Assembly: GCA_033398695.1 (NCBI GenBank)
Contig: CM065801.1
Coordinates: 51,594,358-51,658,357 of the forward strand
Length of the DNA stretch: 64,000 bases
Reading direction: 5' to 3'
Source: Orobanche coerulescens
Lineage: Eukaryota > Streptophyta > Magnoliopsida > Lamiales > Orobanchaceae
This document shows, one piece after another, positions 34,223-46,205 of the stretch (positions are counted from its first letter, which is position 1; the number at the start of each line of letters is the position of its first letter). Under the pieces are notes generated by a model that was not told the DNA's origin, made no database searches, and saw nothing but the letters and a program-made list of their open reading frames with translations. The position numbers and the translations under genes are program-made.

Positions 34223-34801
34223 CGCCGGTTCTACCCGCACTGTCCGGCGGTGCCATAATCGTCCGGCGATCCCATAACCGTCCGTCGGCGATGCAGACCA
34301 CGAGGGCTCGGCGACCCGATTCCAAAACGTCACGGGCGAACACGACGAAAAGTTCGCGGACAACATCAACGACCCGGAATGAAAACATAATACCATAATT
34401 AGTCATACGCGACCAAGAAACGGGTCAAGACAACAATTACAGATACGGATACCCGTAACTTTCAAGAAATTACAAAATGGCCCAAAACGCCCGGAAATCA
34501 CGATACGTGATCGAATAACCAGACCGAAGTTCACAACACGTCTAACAAAGTTAAACGGACTTACGGGAAACTCGAAATAGCAGTTTCGAACGAGATTCGC
34601 AAGAATCGAACTCAAGTGCGGAAAAGTCGCTAAAAAGCACGGAACTCAACAAAACAACACCGAAACGAACTCGGATGTCAAAAAGTGTAGAATTAATCAT
34701 TCTCAGAATGACGAAACGGTCATGAGCGAGTCGTCAAAACGGACTTTTGCTGAAAAAGAAAAAAAAGAAATTACCGGAAATCGAAAATTGCGGATATTAC
34801 A

Positions 34802-34819
34802 TTCTACCCTCCTTAAAAG
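34802..34819 (-). other. polypurine tract of element D
   Basis: Minus strand TTTTAAGGAGGGTAGAAT, ending at the 3' LTR. Confidence 0.8.
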
Positions 34820-34838
34820 AAGTTTCGTCCCGAAACTT
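34820..34838 (-). other. pre-polypurine-tract hairpin (D)
   Basis: Perfect 8-bp arms AAGTTTCG / CGAAACTT with a 3-base loop. Confidence 0.7.
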
Positions 34839-37534
34839 AAAACAAGTAGGGATAAGCAATATCCCACCAGGAAAACTCAACGAGATACGCAAGAAACGCG
34901 TAACTAACGCCCAACGGAGAAACGTTACAAACAACACAACGGAATATACGGTGTGAAAACACGCTCCACGGCGACCAACACAACGTCGCCGTTAGGGATA
35001 TAATAAAACCAACAAATGACAAGCGTCATCAAATGGATAATACAATCAAGTCAATTATCCGAACAATCGCAAAACACAACGAACAAAATCAATACGATTG
35101 ACCAACCTAACGGTACATTGATCAAAACGCGAGCCAATCGCTGAACAAATACGGAATTCCACCGCCCAAGGGTTGGGAGATCGAAAACGAGACTAATTTC
35201 CCAAACTTAAGGGAATTAGGAAGGAGCCTGAATGCTCAACAATCACGAAACGAGAACAAAAACCGAACAAGCAAACGATCGAGACAACAAAGATCGAACA
35301 ATCATGTCCAAAACACGAAGGATAAGAAAATTCAAACAACAACTCCCAGGATGATCTGGTGAGAACAACAAGACGTGCATTCCCATAAGATCCACAGGAA
35401 AGGGAATAGCGATTGAAAAGTCATAACGACAATTGAGTTATTCCAAAACAATACCACACTCGTTCGATCAACAAAAGCAAGGGGCAGGACAAGCTCAGAA
35501 ATGTCAACGAACATAATGAGTCGACAGAGTCGAAAACACAAGAGTTCCAAATCCGATCCACATATAATAAAAGAACTAATAGAACCAGATGATGTCACTC
35601 CCGAACAAGGTTCACAAGAATCGAACTGAACCCAAAAAGTCACATCGATAACCAGATCGACCCACAACAAGATCACAGCTCGTTCGGACGATGTAACCGA
35701 AATACAGAACAAGTTCATAAAGTATTAACGAACATGAGCGAATCGATAGACTGGAGAAAGAGAAAATACAGAAGCCAAAAATAATACGGGTATTATATCC
35801 GACCTCTTATAAAAGAAATGTCGTCCCCGCAGCTCACAACAACGGAAACAAGTTAACCACACAAAAAGCAACCGACAGAAAAATCTCCACTGGGCCTCTC
35901 AGAGCCGATCCTGATAATCGTCTTTGAAGCGCGAACTCCGAAAGTCTCGGTAGCCAATTCGCAAAACTGAATTCGGTGTCCCTCGAGTCCGCACTTGAAA
36001 TGTGTTACCGACGAGAGGGACAATTTACACGTGCATGCCCCAGCACATCACGGTTGAAACGTCTCGGCTCGGCATACCGAAAATACAAAATGCTAGATAT
36101 AATGGGGCATAACGTCGCAAAACAACATAGCAGAGATGCCAACTCAGCACAACAAAGAATCATAACACATATTATATACAACGATTTCCATCGTAAAGTA
36201 ATACACACACAAACAATACAGCAACGACGGTATCGTTCGGCAACCTTAACGGCCCTAACAATAACCAGCACATAATTACAAACATCATGAAACAATCACA
36301 CATGTACACAAACGTACAAACCCAAGCTTTAACATCTCACACAGGTGCGATAACACGCAAGTCACCACGAAATGACAACATTAAAGATCGTCATCACACC
36401 TCCCACACAGGGACAACAAAAACATATGCGTGGCGAACGACTCAACGTTCACACCACCAATTCAATCACAATTCGGAGGGCTAACACCCTAACAACAATA
36501 CCAACATCATACACACCTTCTCTGACCACAAGCAGGAAATGACGGGTTTTAAAACGAAAACCACCTTTTGAAGACAGTTTGGAAACACGAGTTGATCTTG
36601 AGTATCATTTTACAAAAAGTTGAACAAACATCATTTTCGAGACTTTGAAAATCATCTTGCGTTTGAACAAAAATGAGGACACCTTTCTTTTAGTGAAAAA
36701 CTTTCAAAAATATTCGACCCTTGGGTCTAAGCAACTGCATTTGAGAATATCTCAAAATGTTTTTGGTCCTCAACTGGAAATTTTTTGAAATGTATTGCGG
36801 CATTAGAAAGCACCTTAAAAACACCGCAAGAAAATAATTCGTTTTAAAAGTACGTCTCGAATTTGAATTTTCTAAGATACTCAAGGTTTTCAAGGATAAT
36901 TCAATGGGCTAAAATGCCCAAAAATTTCAGATAATTACACGGAACATTATAGCGCCGTGGGTCCCGCTACGAACCCACCAAAGCTAAAAACCATTTACAA
37001 AACGCCAAAAAGGTCGATGACGGTAATATTTCAAAACTCACAAAAGCCATTTATAAAATACTAAATACCGTCATAAGAATTTCACCAAAACGATCAAGGC
37101 CATAATGCCAAAAACTCAGTTAAGGGAATCAATTTTCGAAATAAAACTCAGTCGGTAAAATACCGAAAGTCATTACAAAAGAACTCACGCAGCGGATAAA
37201 AGAAATACAGTTCAACATGCACAATCCAGCAACACTACTCCTCATATGAACGAAGTATGAGAGTCAAGTAACCACATATCACGAAATCAAAATTCATAAA
37301 AGGATTCCGTCACTTAACAAATAATCATAAAAATAGCTCGTGTCACACGAGGCACAACACAAAGAAAGGAGACTTACAGCCACAGGTTGCACGAAGATGA
37401 TGATCGCCCCACGATACTAATCACGACCAACAAACTCAGACAACGCGTCGCGACACGACTCAGTCAGACAAAATCCAACGAGACAAAACTCAACAGACAC
37501 CACTGACCCGACAGCCTAGGTTTCCACAACCTAA

Positions 37535-37546
37535 GCTCTGATACCA
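37535..37546 (-). other. primer-binding site of element D
   Basis: Minus strand TGGTATCAGAGC, four bases after the 5' LTR end. Confidence 0.85.
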
Positions 37547-37550
37547 TTTA

Positions 37551-40500
37551 TGTAACACCCCTAATCCACTCAGGGATATTACACGCCGTAGACGCTCTCC
37601 TCGAGGATCTACCAGGCTGATAACTAAAATCGAACATCTAAACATCGCCTTTAAGGCTAAAATGACTCAGTAGACCGACTTGGTCTTTCAATAATAACAT
37701 ACAACTCAATTCCAAACACATACCCACGCAGGGGTCAAAATACAATAAACTCCCGTACAACGGGGAAAAGATACTGCAGCGGAAAAGAAAATACAACTAG
37801 ACCAATACGACATCAACGGATCCTCGTGTGATTAGTATCGTTCATCTTTCATCATCCTTCGTGCCGACCCTGTGCTATGCTCTAAAACCTGAATGCAAAA
37901 ATAGACATCCACCCCCTGAATACTCGGGGGTTAGCAAAACTCCACTGTTTTGCTAGTGCAAGAACAAAGTGCAAATACGAGCCATACAATTCACATTCCA
38001 CGAATAACAATAACCAGGAATCCTCAAAGATCCAAACGTAAAGAAAAGTACTTCCCGAGGCAAGAGTTTGGGTAAACATTTCCAAAATCGAAAGATCGCA
38101 AATAAAGGGAAACAATTTATAAAACAGTTTAAAATGCCATCGAGAGTTTTAATAGAAAACAATTTAGGATTATAAAATCCTTCTCTTTCCAAAAATCAAT
38201 AGGGTCACAGCCCAAATGTTTTGTTTTCGCAAATAGGAGACCACCAACAATTTACAGTGGTCGAACCCAACATCACGTGTCCTCAACGGACATAAAATCA
38301 ACGAAACATAATCACGCACGCGCATCGCCTAGGACCGGACGCTACCACAGACATCCCACCCGAGGCCTCGAAGGACCCTCCCGAGCTGGCTAGCGAAACA
38401 AATCACACACATCTCACGGTTGGATCAATCGCTTGTTGCATCCTGGCCACATGATCGCATGCCATGTGCCACCGTAGATTATCTCAGGATCTCACGGTTG
38501 GATCAATCACTTGTTGCATCCTGACCACATGATCACGTGCCATGTGTCACCGTAGACCTTCAACCATATCCACACATTCACACAAATAACATATCACATC
38601 AAGGATATTCAAACAATTCGCCCAGAGGCATCAAACACTTAGCAAAACACCACGTCAATCCACAACGCACCGAAATGAAATAATATACGTCCACACGCAA
38701 TACCAAGGGCAACATCAACACCAAACATATCCATAGAATTCATATAGTTATTCACAAACCACACCATTCACAAAACACACGCGTTTTAAAAACCAGCCTT
38801 TAACAAGACTAAACCGAATATTTTGAAAGTTCAATTCAAATGACTAAGCAACCACATTTATACGATCACTAATTATCATATCCATAAAACAAGAATAGTA
38901 TGGGCAAGGTACTTGCCTCGAATAAGAACAACGCGGAGAATCGACCGAAATAGGTTGGCACGAACCGACTACGAACTCGCCGACTCCACCGAACGACAAT
39001 CCACAACAAAGAACTACGAACGAAAACAATAACAACGAAAATGAATTCCAAAGTACGACCCAAAGCCGCTAAATTCAAAGAACAAATGACGAAGGTTCAA
39101 GGATTTCCCCCAAAACGGCCAAGAACACGATTCGTTCCGTCAAATCACGAAAACGGAATTCCAAGTTGAAATATGGATATACAATCCATAGAATATGTTT
39201 AACAACATTATTTAACCATAATCGATCCATCGAAAACGGATGAAAAACGAGATCGAGGACAAATCCCCCAAAAAGTCAATTCGAAGGAAATCAAGAAATA
39301 TACTTCGATTCGACAAAGAACAACGGATTAAATGATGTTAAACACAAGAATACTACCAATATTAATCATACCCATCGTGTATTAATCAACAACACGGAAC
39401 GAATCGGCCAAAAACGCAAAAACCCCAAATTTTTCCAAAATAGGGTTCTAGGAAATCTCACCTTGATTCGCTAGATCAAAGGAGGTTATGGAGGGATTAA
39501 TCGATGATATAAACTCCCAATCTTCGTGGATTAGTTGCTTGACAACATGTCTCCTGGATCGCCAAGTCTCCAGCCGCGGAGAGGAAAAGATGGAAATGAA
39601 AAACGGGTGAAAATATGGCTACTCTGTCATATTTATACAGGCACGGCCTAGCGTGCGCTACACCTTCCGGACTAGCGCGCGCTAACGGGCAGCCTCGGCC
39701 GATAACCCTCGGCCGTGGCCCGCAAGGCCCTATACTGAAAACTCAATCTGCCGGCCGGATCCTGCCTGCCCGACCGCGATAGCGCGCGCTGCGCGGACGC
39801 TAGCGTGCGCTAGCCGATCTGTCCAGAACCCTCTGGACTGAACTGCCCGGCCAGGTAACGTACGCTAGCCGGCCGACAGCATGCGCTACGCCTGCCGACT
39901 AGCGCGCGCTACGCTCGGCATAGCGTGCGCTACCTGCCGATCCTTCCCGAGTCCAGAACCCCAGAAACCCCACTGTCCGGTCCGATAGCGTGCGTTGGTC
40001 GACCAAGCTAGCGTGCGCTATACCTGCCGGTTAGCGCGCGCAGCCTTCCGGCCGTTGCATGCGCTACGCCGGTTCCTGCCGCACCTGTCCGGCCGGTGCC
40101 CGCAATCGTCCGGCGATCCAACCATCCGGCCCGATGCGACCACGAGGGCTCGACGGACCCGATTTCCAAAGCGTGCAGGCGAACACGACGAAAAGTTCGC
40201 GGACAACATCAACGACCCGGAATGAAAACATAATACCATAATTAGTCATACGCGACCAAGAAACGGGTCAAGACAACAATTACAGATACGGATACCCATA
40301 ACTTTCAAGAAATTACAAAATAGCCCAAAACGCCCGGAAATCACGATACGTGATCGAATAACCAAACCTAAGTTCACAACACGTCTAACAAAGTTAAACG
40401 GACTTACGGGAAACTTGAAATAGCAGTTTCGAATGAGATTCGCAAGAATCGAACTCAAGTGCGGAAAAGTCGCTAAAAAGCACGGAACTCAACAAAACGA

Positions 40501-40637
40501 CACCGAAACGAACTCGGATGTCAAAAAGTGTAGAATTAATCATTCTCAGAATGACGAAACGGTCATGAGCGAGTCATCAAAACGGACTTCCGCTGAAAAA
40601 AAGAAATTACCGGAAATCGAAAATTGCGGATATTACA
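37551..40637 (-). repeat. element D 5' LTR
   Basis: Nearly the same as 31707-34801. Palindrome array 40068-39648, TATA 39637-39630. The largest difference between the two copies is in the GC-rich stretch near 40070-40175, compared with 34225-34340. Confidence 0.9.
39648..40068 (-). promoter_or_regulatory. CpG palindrome array (D, 5' LTR)
   Basis: Same units as 33803-34222. One unit at the far end reads TGCATGCGCTA, a CpG-decayed form. Confidence 0.7.
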
Positions 40638-40642
40638 GTATC
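40638..40642. repeat. element D target-site duplication, right copy
   Basis: GTATC, identical to 31702-31706; element C's primer site continues right after it. Confidence 0.85.
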
Positions 40643-40874
40643 AGAACTAAGATTCATGGATATCTTGGCAGTCGGGTTTATTTGCGTCTGTTTATGTTAT
40701 TTGATTTATGGGTTGTTTGTAACATCACTGCTCAACCAGCATCGTCATGTGGACCGTGGTTGTAAGTCTCCTAATCTCATACACTACCGTTTTATTTAAT
40801 TTTCGTTTTGTGAATATTGACGGACTTTCTTTTAGAAAATTTTGCCCTGGATATTGAGTATTTGTATTTACAGT

Positions 40875-41483
40875 ATGTTGAGGGGAGGTCGTGGACGCGG
40901 ACGTGGTAATGCGAGATAGGAGGACTCAGCGTCTACTCCAGAATTATCGGCTAGTCGAACCGATTCCCATTCTGGAGGACAATAGGGATCAGCAAATGAT
41001 AACGCAAATCCTAACATGCCGGGGGTGCTCCAACAGGTGGTCGCTCAGATGACCCAGTTTGCTCAGGTAGTTGACCGCATGCAGACGGCGATGGGCCAGC
41101 AGCGCAACGAGGATAATCGGGGAGACAAGTGGCTTACGGAAGTGGTCAAGTTACACCCACCGAAATTTGACGGTTCTGCCGAGATGCCTACTTGGGATCA
41201 CTGGATGAAGGAGTTAGAAAATATATTTGCGGGGATTAACTATACCGATGACCAAAAAGTTCCGGTCGCCCAGTATCTTATGACTGGGAGGCTTTCGACT
41301 GGTGGGAGGCTGTTCGACTTGAGGATCATAATGTTGACTGGACGGAATTCAGATTAATGATGGAAGCACAATATTGTCCTTGTCCAATTAGAGAGGCTAG
41401 AGTCCGAGAGTTTTTCTCCCCGCAGAGTTCGGAGGCATCTGTGACAGACATAATCAAGACCTTTAATCACCAATTGACCTGTG
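40875..41483 (+). pseudogene. element C gag, 5' part (interrupted by element E)
   Basis: The ATG at 40875 opens a Gly/Arg-rich start (MLRGGRGRGRGN). Two in-frame TAG codons follow early (after NAR and after GGQ). The retrotransposon gag domain is recognisable: KLHPPKFDGSAEMPTWDHWM, then after a one-base shift near 41290 the FDWWEAVRL segment and an FNHQLT end. Element E enters at 41484, and the frame resumes at 50341 without loss. Gag forms the virus-like particle that packages element RNA. The copy is broken by stops, a frameshift and the insertion. Confidence 0.8.
41479..41483. repeat. element E target-site duplication, left copy
   Basis: CTGTG, repeated at 50336-50340. Confidence 0.85.
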
Positions 41484-42059
41484 TGTAATACCCGTAATTT
41501 CGATTTCCGGTAATTTCTTTTTTTCGGCAGATGTCCGTTTTGAAGACTCTCTCATGACCGTTTCGTTATTCTGAGAATGATTAATTCTACACTTTTTGCC
41601 ATCCGAGTTTGTTTCGGTGTTGTCTTGTTGAGTTCCGTGCTTTTTAGCGACTTTTCCGCACTTGAGTTCGATTCTTGCGAATCTCGTCCGAAACTGCTGT
41701 TTCGAGTTTCCCATAAGTCCGTTTAACTTTGTTAGATGTGTTGTGAACTTCGGTTTGGTTTTTCGATCACGTATCGTGATTTCCGGGTGTTTTGGGCCAT
41801 TTTGTAATTTACCCAAAGTTACGGGTATCCATATCTGTATTTGTTGTCTCGACCCTTTTCTTGGCCGCGTATGATTAATTATTGCATTATGTTTTCATTT
41901 CGGGTCGTTAATGTTGTCCGCGAGATTTTCGTCGTGTTCGTTCCGTATGTTTTCGGAAATCGAGTCGTCGGATCATGACGGCTGAGCAGCTGGCCGGACG
42001 GTGGCGGGTCCTGGCCGGACGATTGTGGGCACTGGCCGGGCTGACGCGGCAGGAACCGG

Positions 42060-42481
42060 CATAGCGCGCTACTGCCGGAAGGCTGCGTGCGCTAACCGGC
42101 AGTAGTAGCGCACGTTACGCGGCCGACCGACGCACGCTATCGGGTCAGGGCAGAGAGGTTCTCAGGTTCTGGACTCGGGGAGGATCGGCAGGTAGCGCAC
42201 GCTACTGATGGTCGCGGCGCACGCTAACCGGCAGGGGTAGCGCACGCTGTCGGCCGACTAGCGTACGTTACCTGGGCTAGTTGTTTAGTCCAGAGGTTAC
42301 TGGACAGGTCGGCTAGCGCGCGCAGGCTTCCGGCCGTAGCGCACGCTAGCGGGGGTCGGGCGGACAGGTCACGGTCGGCAGGTTTGGTCGGTGGTGCCGG
42401 GTCGTGCGGGCCCTGGCCGAGGGTACTCGGCCGATACCGGCCGATAGCGCATGCTAGTCCGGGAAGGCTAGCGCACGCTAG
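42060..42481 (+). promoter_or_regulatory. CpG palindrome array (E, 5' LTR)
   Basis: TAGCGCACGCTA, TAGCGCGCGCAGG and TAGCGTACGTTA units with GC-rich spacers. The last unit ends 11 bp before TATTTATA (42493-42500). Confidence 0.7.
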
Positions 42482-43177
42482 TTCCGGCCCAGTATTTATA
42501 TGACAGATTAGCCCCTTTTTCATTCGTTTTCATTTCCTTTCTCTTCCGTCCGCGGCTGGGGTTTTGGAGGAGACGAAACCATGTTGTTGGACAACAAATC
42601 CATGAAGTTCTTGAGGTTATATCATTGATCAATCATCCTATAACATCCTTCGATCCAGCGAATCAAGGTTAGATCTTTAGAACCCTACTTTTGGGGAGAT
42701 TTGGGGGTTTTCGCGTTTTTGTCCGATTCATTCCGGTTTGTTGATTAATTCATGATGAATATGATTAATCTTGTTGGTATTCTTACTTTCCCTATGGATT
42801 CATGGTATATTTCGTGGTTTTACGGAATCGAGAGGGTTTGGTTGTGGTCCGCCCTCGTTGTTGTTTATATACGAATATATATGAATCGTAGGCGGGTTTT
42901 CGGGTGTATTCCAATTCTGTATTCATTTAGAAATGGTTGTGATTGTATTCCTCGAATCGTTAGGTTTGGTTTCGTTGGTTCCTAGCATTCGTTGGTGACT
43001 TTCCTTTCCATTCGTTGCGTCGTCAATTATTCAAGGCAAGTATTTTTGGAAACCTTTATGCTTAACGTGGAATGGTAATGTATTTTGTGTGTGATTTGCT
43101 CACCTCGTGTTGGTCCGACGGGATCAAGGAGGGAATCCAAAGGGTTGAGTCCTCGATTCATGAGTTTGTATAGCTAG

Positions 43178-43360
43178 CCAGCTCGGGAGGGTCCTTAAAG
43201 GCCTCGGGCGGGATCAATGATATTACTCTGTTCCCAAGGCGATGCATGTGCGTGTTTTGTTTTACGATGTGGCCAGCTCGGGAGGGTCCTTAGAGGCCTC
43301 GGGCGGGATCAATGATATTACTCTGTTCCCAAGGCAAATTGTTTGACTGTTTGTTTCCGG
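43178..43360 (+). repeat. 95-bp tandem duplication in E LTR
   Basis: CCAGCTCGGGAGGGTCC starts at 43178 and 43273; the 3' LTR has the pair at about 49616 and 49710. A GGTCCGACGGGATCA motif just before it (about 43111) is shared with element C. Confidence 0.75.
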
Positions 43361-43903
43361 AAAAGACATGTCTGGTTTTGGTTTTTGAAATGATATTGGT
43401 GCATGTACTATGAAATGTGTAAGCGATTGGTCTGCCTTGAATACTTGTACTAGCGTAATTGCTAACCCCTTTGGGGACCCGTTGTCGGGGAAATTCTTGT
43501 TATGGATTTCAGGTTATGTTCAGCCAGACGAGCGGGCGCTGGGATGGTACGAGGATGTCGGACAAGGTTGTTGACATGTGCAATTGAGTCTTGTTATTTC
43601 CTACTGTCTCTTTTGATGTGGATGTTTTCCAAATTGTAAACTTTTAGATTGTACTCGCGAGTACTTAGGCTTTTCCTTTCGGATTGTGATTGGTCTTCGT
43701 TGAAGTTATTATATTTGTCGGTTGAGATTTATTATGCCGGTTGTACCGGGCGTGTTGTTTTGTGTTCTTGTTGTTAACAATTGTTTCCTTGCTAACCGAG
43801 ACGGTTAGTCGAGTGGTGTTTTCTTGTTTTAGCTTGGTGGGTCCCATGTAGGGATCCACGGCGCTGTAATACACCTCGAATATCTCGGGGGTGTTACAGA
43901 AAA

Positions 43904-43917
43904 TGGTATCAGAGCTC
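43904..43917 (+). other. primer-binding site of element E
   Basis: TGGTATCAGAGCTC, five bases after the 5' LTR. Confidence 0.85.
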
Positions 43918-44077
43918 TAGGTTTATGGATACCTAGGCTTGTTGGTTATTTGGGTCTAGTTATGTTTTGTTTTGCACATTCTCACACCGCTGCCGGCATC
44001 TCAGTACATCCAGTGCTCGTAAGTTTTCCTTACTCGATTCTCTTGTTTTCTCGTATTGAATTTCCACTTCTTGAACT

Positions 44078-44299
44078 GTGATTGCCTCTCTCGTACTTAT
44101 CGTCGAGTTGTTTTTCGATCCATCCGGTTCGTGTACTTTTGATTCTAGTATTGCGCAGTCCTTTATCTCTCTGGAGTATGTGCGCCGTTCTGGGCTTGAC
44201 CGTTTGTCGTCTTGCGAGCCTTCCATCGCTAAACTTCCTAGCGTTGGTGGGATCGTTGGTGATCGAAAGATCCGAGATTTGCTCTGTGGTATACTGTGA
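44078..44299 (+). pseudogene. relic of retroviral-type aspartic protease in element E
   Basis: One frame shows AQSFISLEYVRRSGL following a decayed FDSGA box (FDSSI), resembling the protease start of gypsy gag-pol proteins (compare LFDSGATHSFISL in element C). The match is short and has no intact neighbours. It suggests that E derives from a coding ancestor that lost gag-pol. Confidence 0.45.
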
Positions 44300-45554
44300 G
44301 AGGGCTTGACCCTCTAGTCTTTTGTTGTATAATGGAATCTGTGCTTGGTAATTGCGATATACTAAATGTATGTTGAGCCGAATGTACTGATGGATTGGAC
44401 ACCGAGGGGTGCAGTATGATGTGGAAGTTTTGAACATTGATATGTTCCGGAAAAAGTATCGATGGCATAGTTTGTTGAGAAACTCACATAGATGGTTTCG
44501 ACATGTGTTCGAATCGGTGTTCTTTGGTTACGCTGTTAAACTTGAAGAGATAGTTTGACATATGCTTGGAATTAGTGTTTCCGAGTTGCGCTTGTTGAAC
44601 TGGTGATTTTTTAATGCCGTATATGCGTGTGTTCGGGAATTGATGGTACTTGGCTAATTATTGTTATTTACAACCAATGTGTTTCTATTAATAATAATAC
44701 ATGCGGCGTGCATGCTTGAAAATATCTGAGACTTGATCGTATTGTGGGTTTTTGAAAGTGACATGAATTTGGGCGAGCCAGCCTTGCATTTCCAAATAAA
44801 ACCTTGTGTCGGTATTTAAAGGTCGTGTATAAAAGTGTTTAGGACATTTTATAAAATGCTACCGCTGTTAAACCCTTGTCGTATTTGAAAGGGTCTTGAA
44901 AACGATTTTTAACTTATCGGTTTTATTTTCGAATAACTAGAGTATACGATTTTAAAAATCAGATTAGCTTAGGGAAACCTAGGCTGTCGAGTCAAGTTGT
45001 GTTTGTTGAGTTTTGTCTCATCGGATTTTGTCTGACTTAGTCGCATCGCGACGCGTCGTTTGAGATCATTGGTCGTGATTAGTATCGAGGGGCGGTCGTC
45101 ACTTACGTGCGACCTATGGATGTAAAACTCCCTTCCTTGTGTTGTGCCTCGTGTGACACGAGTTATTTGTATGATTAGTCGTTAAATGATGGAATCCTTC
45201 TGTGGATTTTGATTTCACGATATGTGTTTATTAGACTCTCGTATTTGGTTTATACGAGGAGTGTCGTCACTGCTGATGTATTTTCGAACCGCATTTTATC
45301 CGCTGCGTGAGTTCTTTCAAAACGGCTTTCGGCATTTTGCAAACTGAGTTTTATTTCGTAAAACCGATTCCCTGAATCAAGTTTTGGCATTTTGGCCTTG
45401 AACATTTCATGACGGTTTGACAAATGATTTTGTGAGCTTTGGAAAATATTACCGTCATTGGTGTTTTTAGCATTTTCGAAATGACGTGGAAAATTGTGCT
45501 TAGCCTGGTAAACCCGTGTGAGAAAGGTTTACGGCATGTAATTTTTCTGATATG

Positions 45555-46205
45555 TTCTGTTGTTGTCTCTGTGGGTCGTTAGCGCACGCTACGCTTTGCG
45601 GCTAGCGCGCGTGAGAGTGCGTTGGTAGCACGCTAAGGGGAGGATAGCGCACGCTACCTGTTAGTTCAGGGCAGTCCAGGAGCTACTGGACTGGGTCTGA
45701 AGTTCTCGTTAGCGCACGCTAACACTTGCGGTTGGCGCACGCTAACAGTGTATTTTTGGTCAGGAGTTTTGTTTGGTGCCGTGATAGCGCACGCTAACCT
45801 TAATAATTAGCGCACGCTAATTGTGTCCAGTATAAATACTGGACACCAGTCTAGAAGTTACATTTTTCTTCATTTCTTCTTCTTCCTCCATGAGTTTGAG
45901 ACGTAGCGACTAGGGTTCGCATCTGGGCTGATTTTTCTTCCATCCAAAGGTGTTTTGGAGTATCCTAGATGATTTTTAACATCATCTAATCCAGTGTTCT
46001 TCGCCGAATCTAGGTATTTTTCTTGAATCCCTAGAGTTGACATTTTGGAGTTTTGTTCTTGATGTCGTTTTCCATCCGATTTTGATAAACCGATTGTTGT
46101 TTAATGATGTTGTTAAACATATCCTAGGGATTGTATATCACTGTCTTGATTTTGAACGATTTAATGAGTGTGCTATGACGTGTTTAAGTGAATGTTGACA
46201 CGTGT
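45555..46205 (+). promoter_or_regulatory. internal LTR-promoter fragment with palindrome array (E interior)
   Basis: Palindrome units at about 45580-45822 (TTAGCGCACGCTAA and variants) lead into a TATA box (TATAAATA, 45831-45838). That TATA lies inside a 24-base inverted repeat with 11-base arms GTGTCCAGTAT and ATACTGGACAC (45823-45846). The leader behind it matches D-type LTR leader sequence (for example TTAATGATGTTGTTAAACATA). Element D lacks this segment at the matching place. Confidence 0.65.

Larger units (their letters stand above)
31707..34801 (-). repeat. element D 3' LTR
   Basis: Minus-strand start TGTAATATCCGC at 34801. It has a palindrome array (34222-33803), a TATA (TATAAATA, 33793-33786), a leader, a 78-bp duplicated unit (32571-32710, CACGGTTGGATCAATC) and the end GGGGGTGTTACA at 31707. 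Confidence 0.9.
34802..37550 (-). other. element D interior, non-coding
   Basis: No gag-pol motifs. A stretch near 36940-37100 resembles an LTR end of B type (GACGGTAATATTT and nearby). The part at 35332-35718 resembles 47131-47400 of element E. The hairpin AAGTTTCG/CGAAACTT is at 34838-34820. Confidence 0.7.
31707..40637 (-). mobile_element. LTR retrotransposon D (Ty3/gypsy type, non-autonomous)
   Basis: Minus-strand element with LTRs of 3095 bp (31707-34801) and 3087 bp (37551-40637) and a 2749-bp interior. The LTRs are nearly identical by eye, so it is young. Primer site TGGTATCAGAGC (37546-37535) and polypurine tract (34819-34802) are intact. No coding region is recognisable. LTR starts and interior are related to those of element E. 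Confidence 0.9.
41484..43898 (+). repeat. element E 5' LTR
   Basis: Starts TGTAATACCCG, has a short hairpin (TTATTCTGAGAATGA region, about 41567-41581), a palindrome array (42060-42481), TATA (42493-42500), a leader, a 95-bp duplicated unit (43178-43360) and the end GGGGGTGTTACA. Confidence 0.9.

Noticed and set aside
32031..39078. Paired minus-strand open frames in the two D LTRs
   Set aside because: Duplicated by LTR identity; low-complexity hydrophobic translations with no recognisable family.
44078..44468. Several overlapping open frames on both strands in element E
   Set aside because: Only one frame carries a protease-like motif; the others are shadows.
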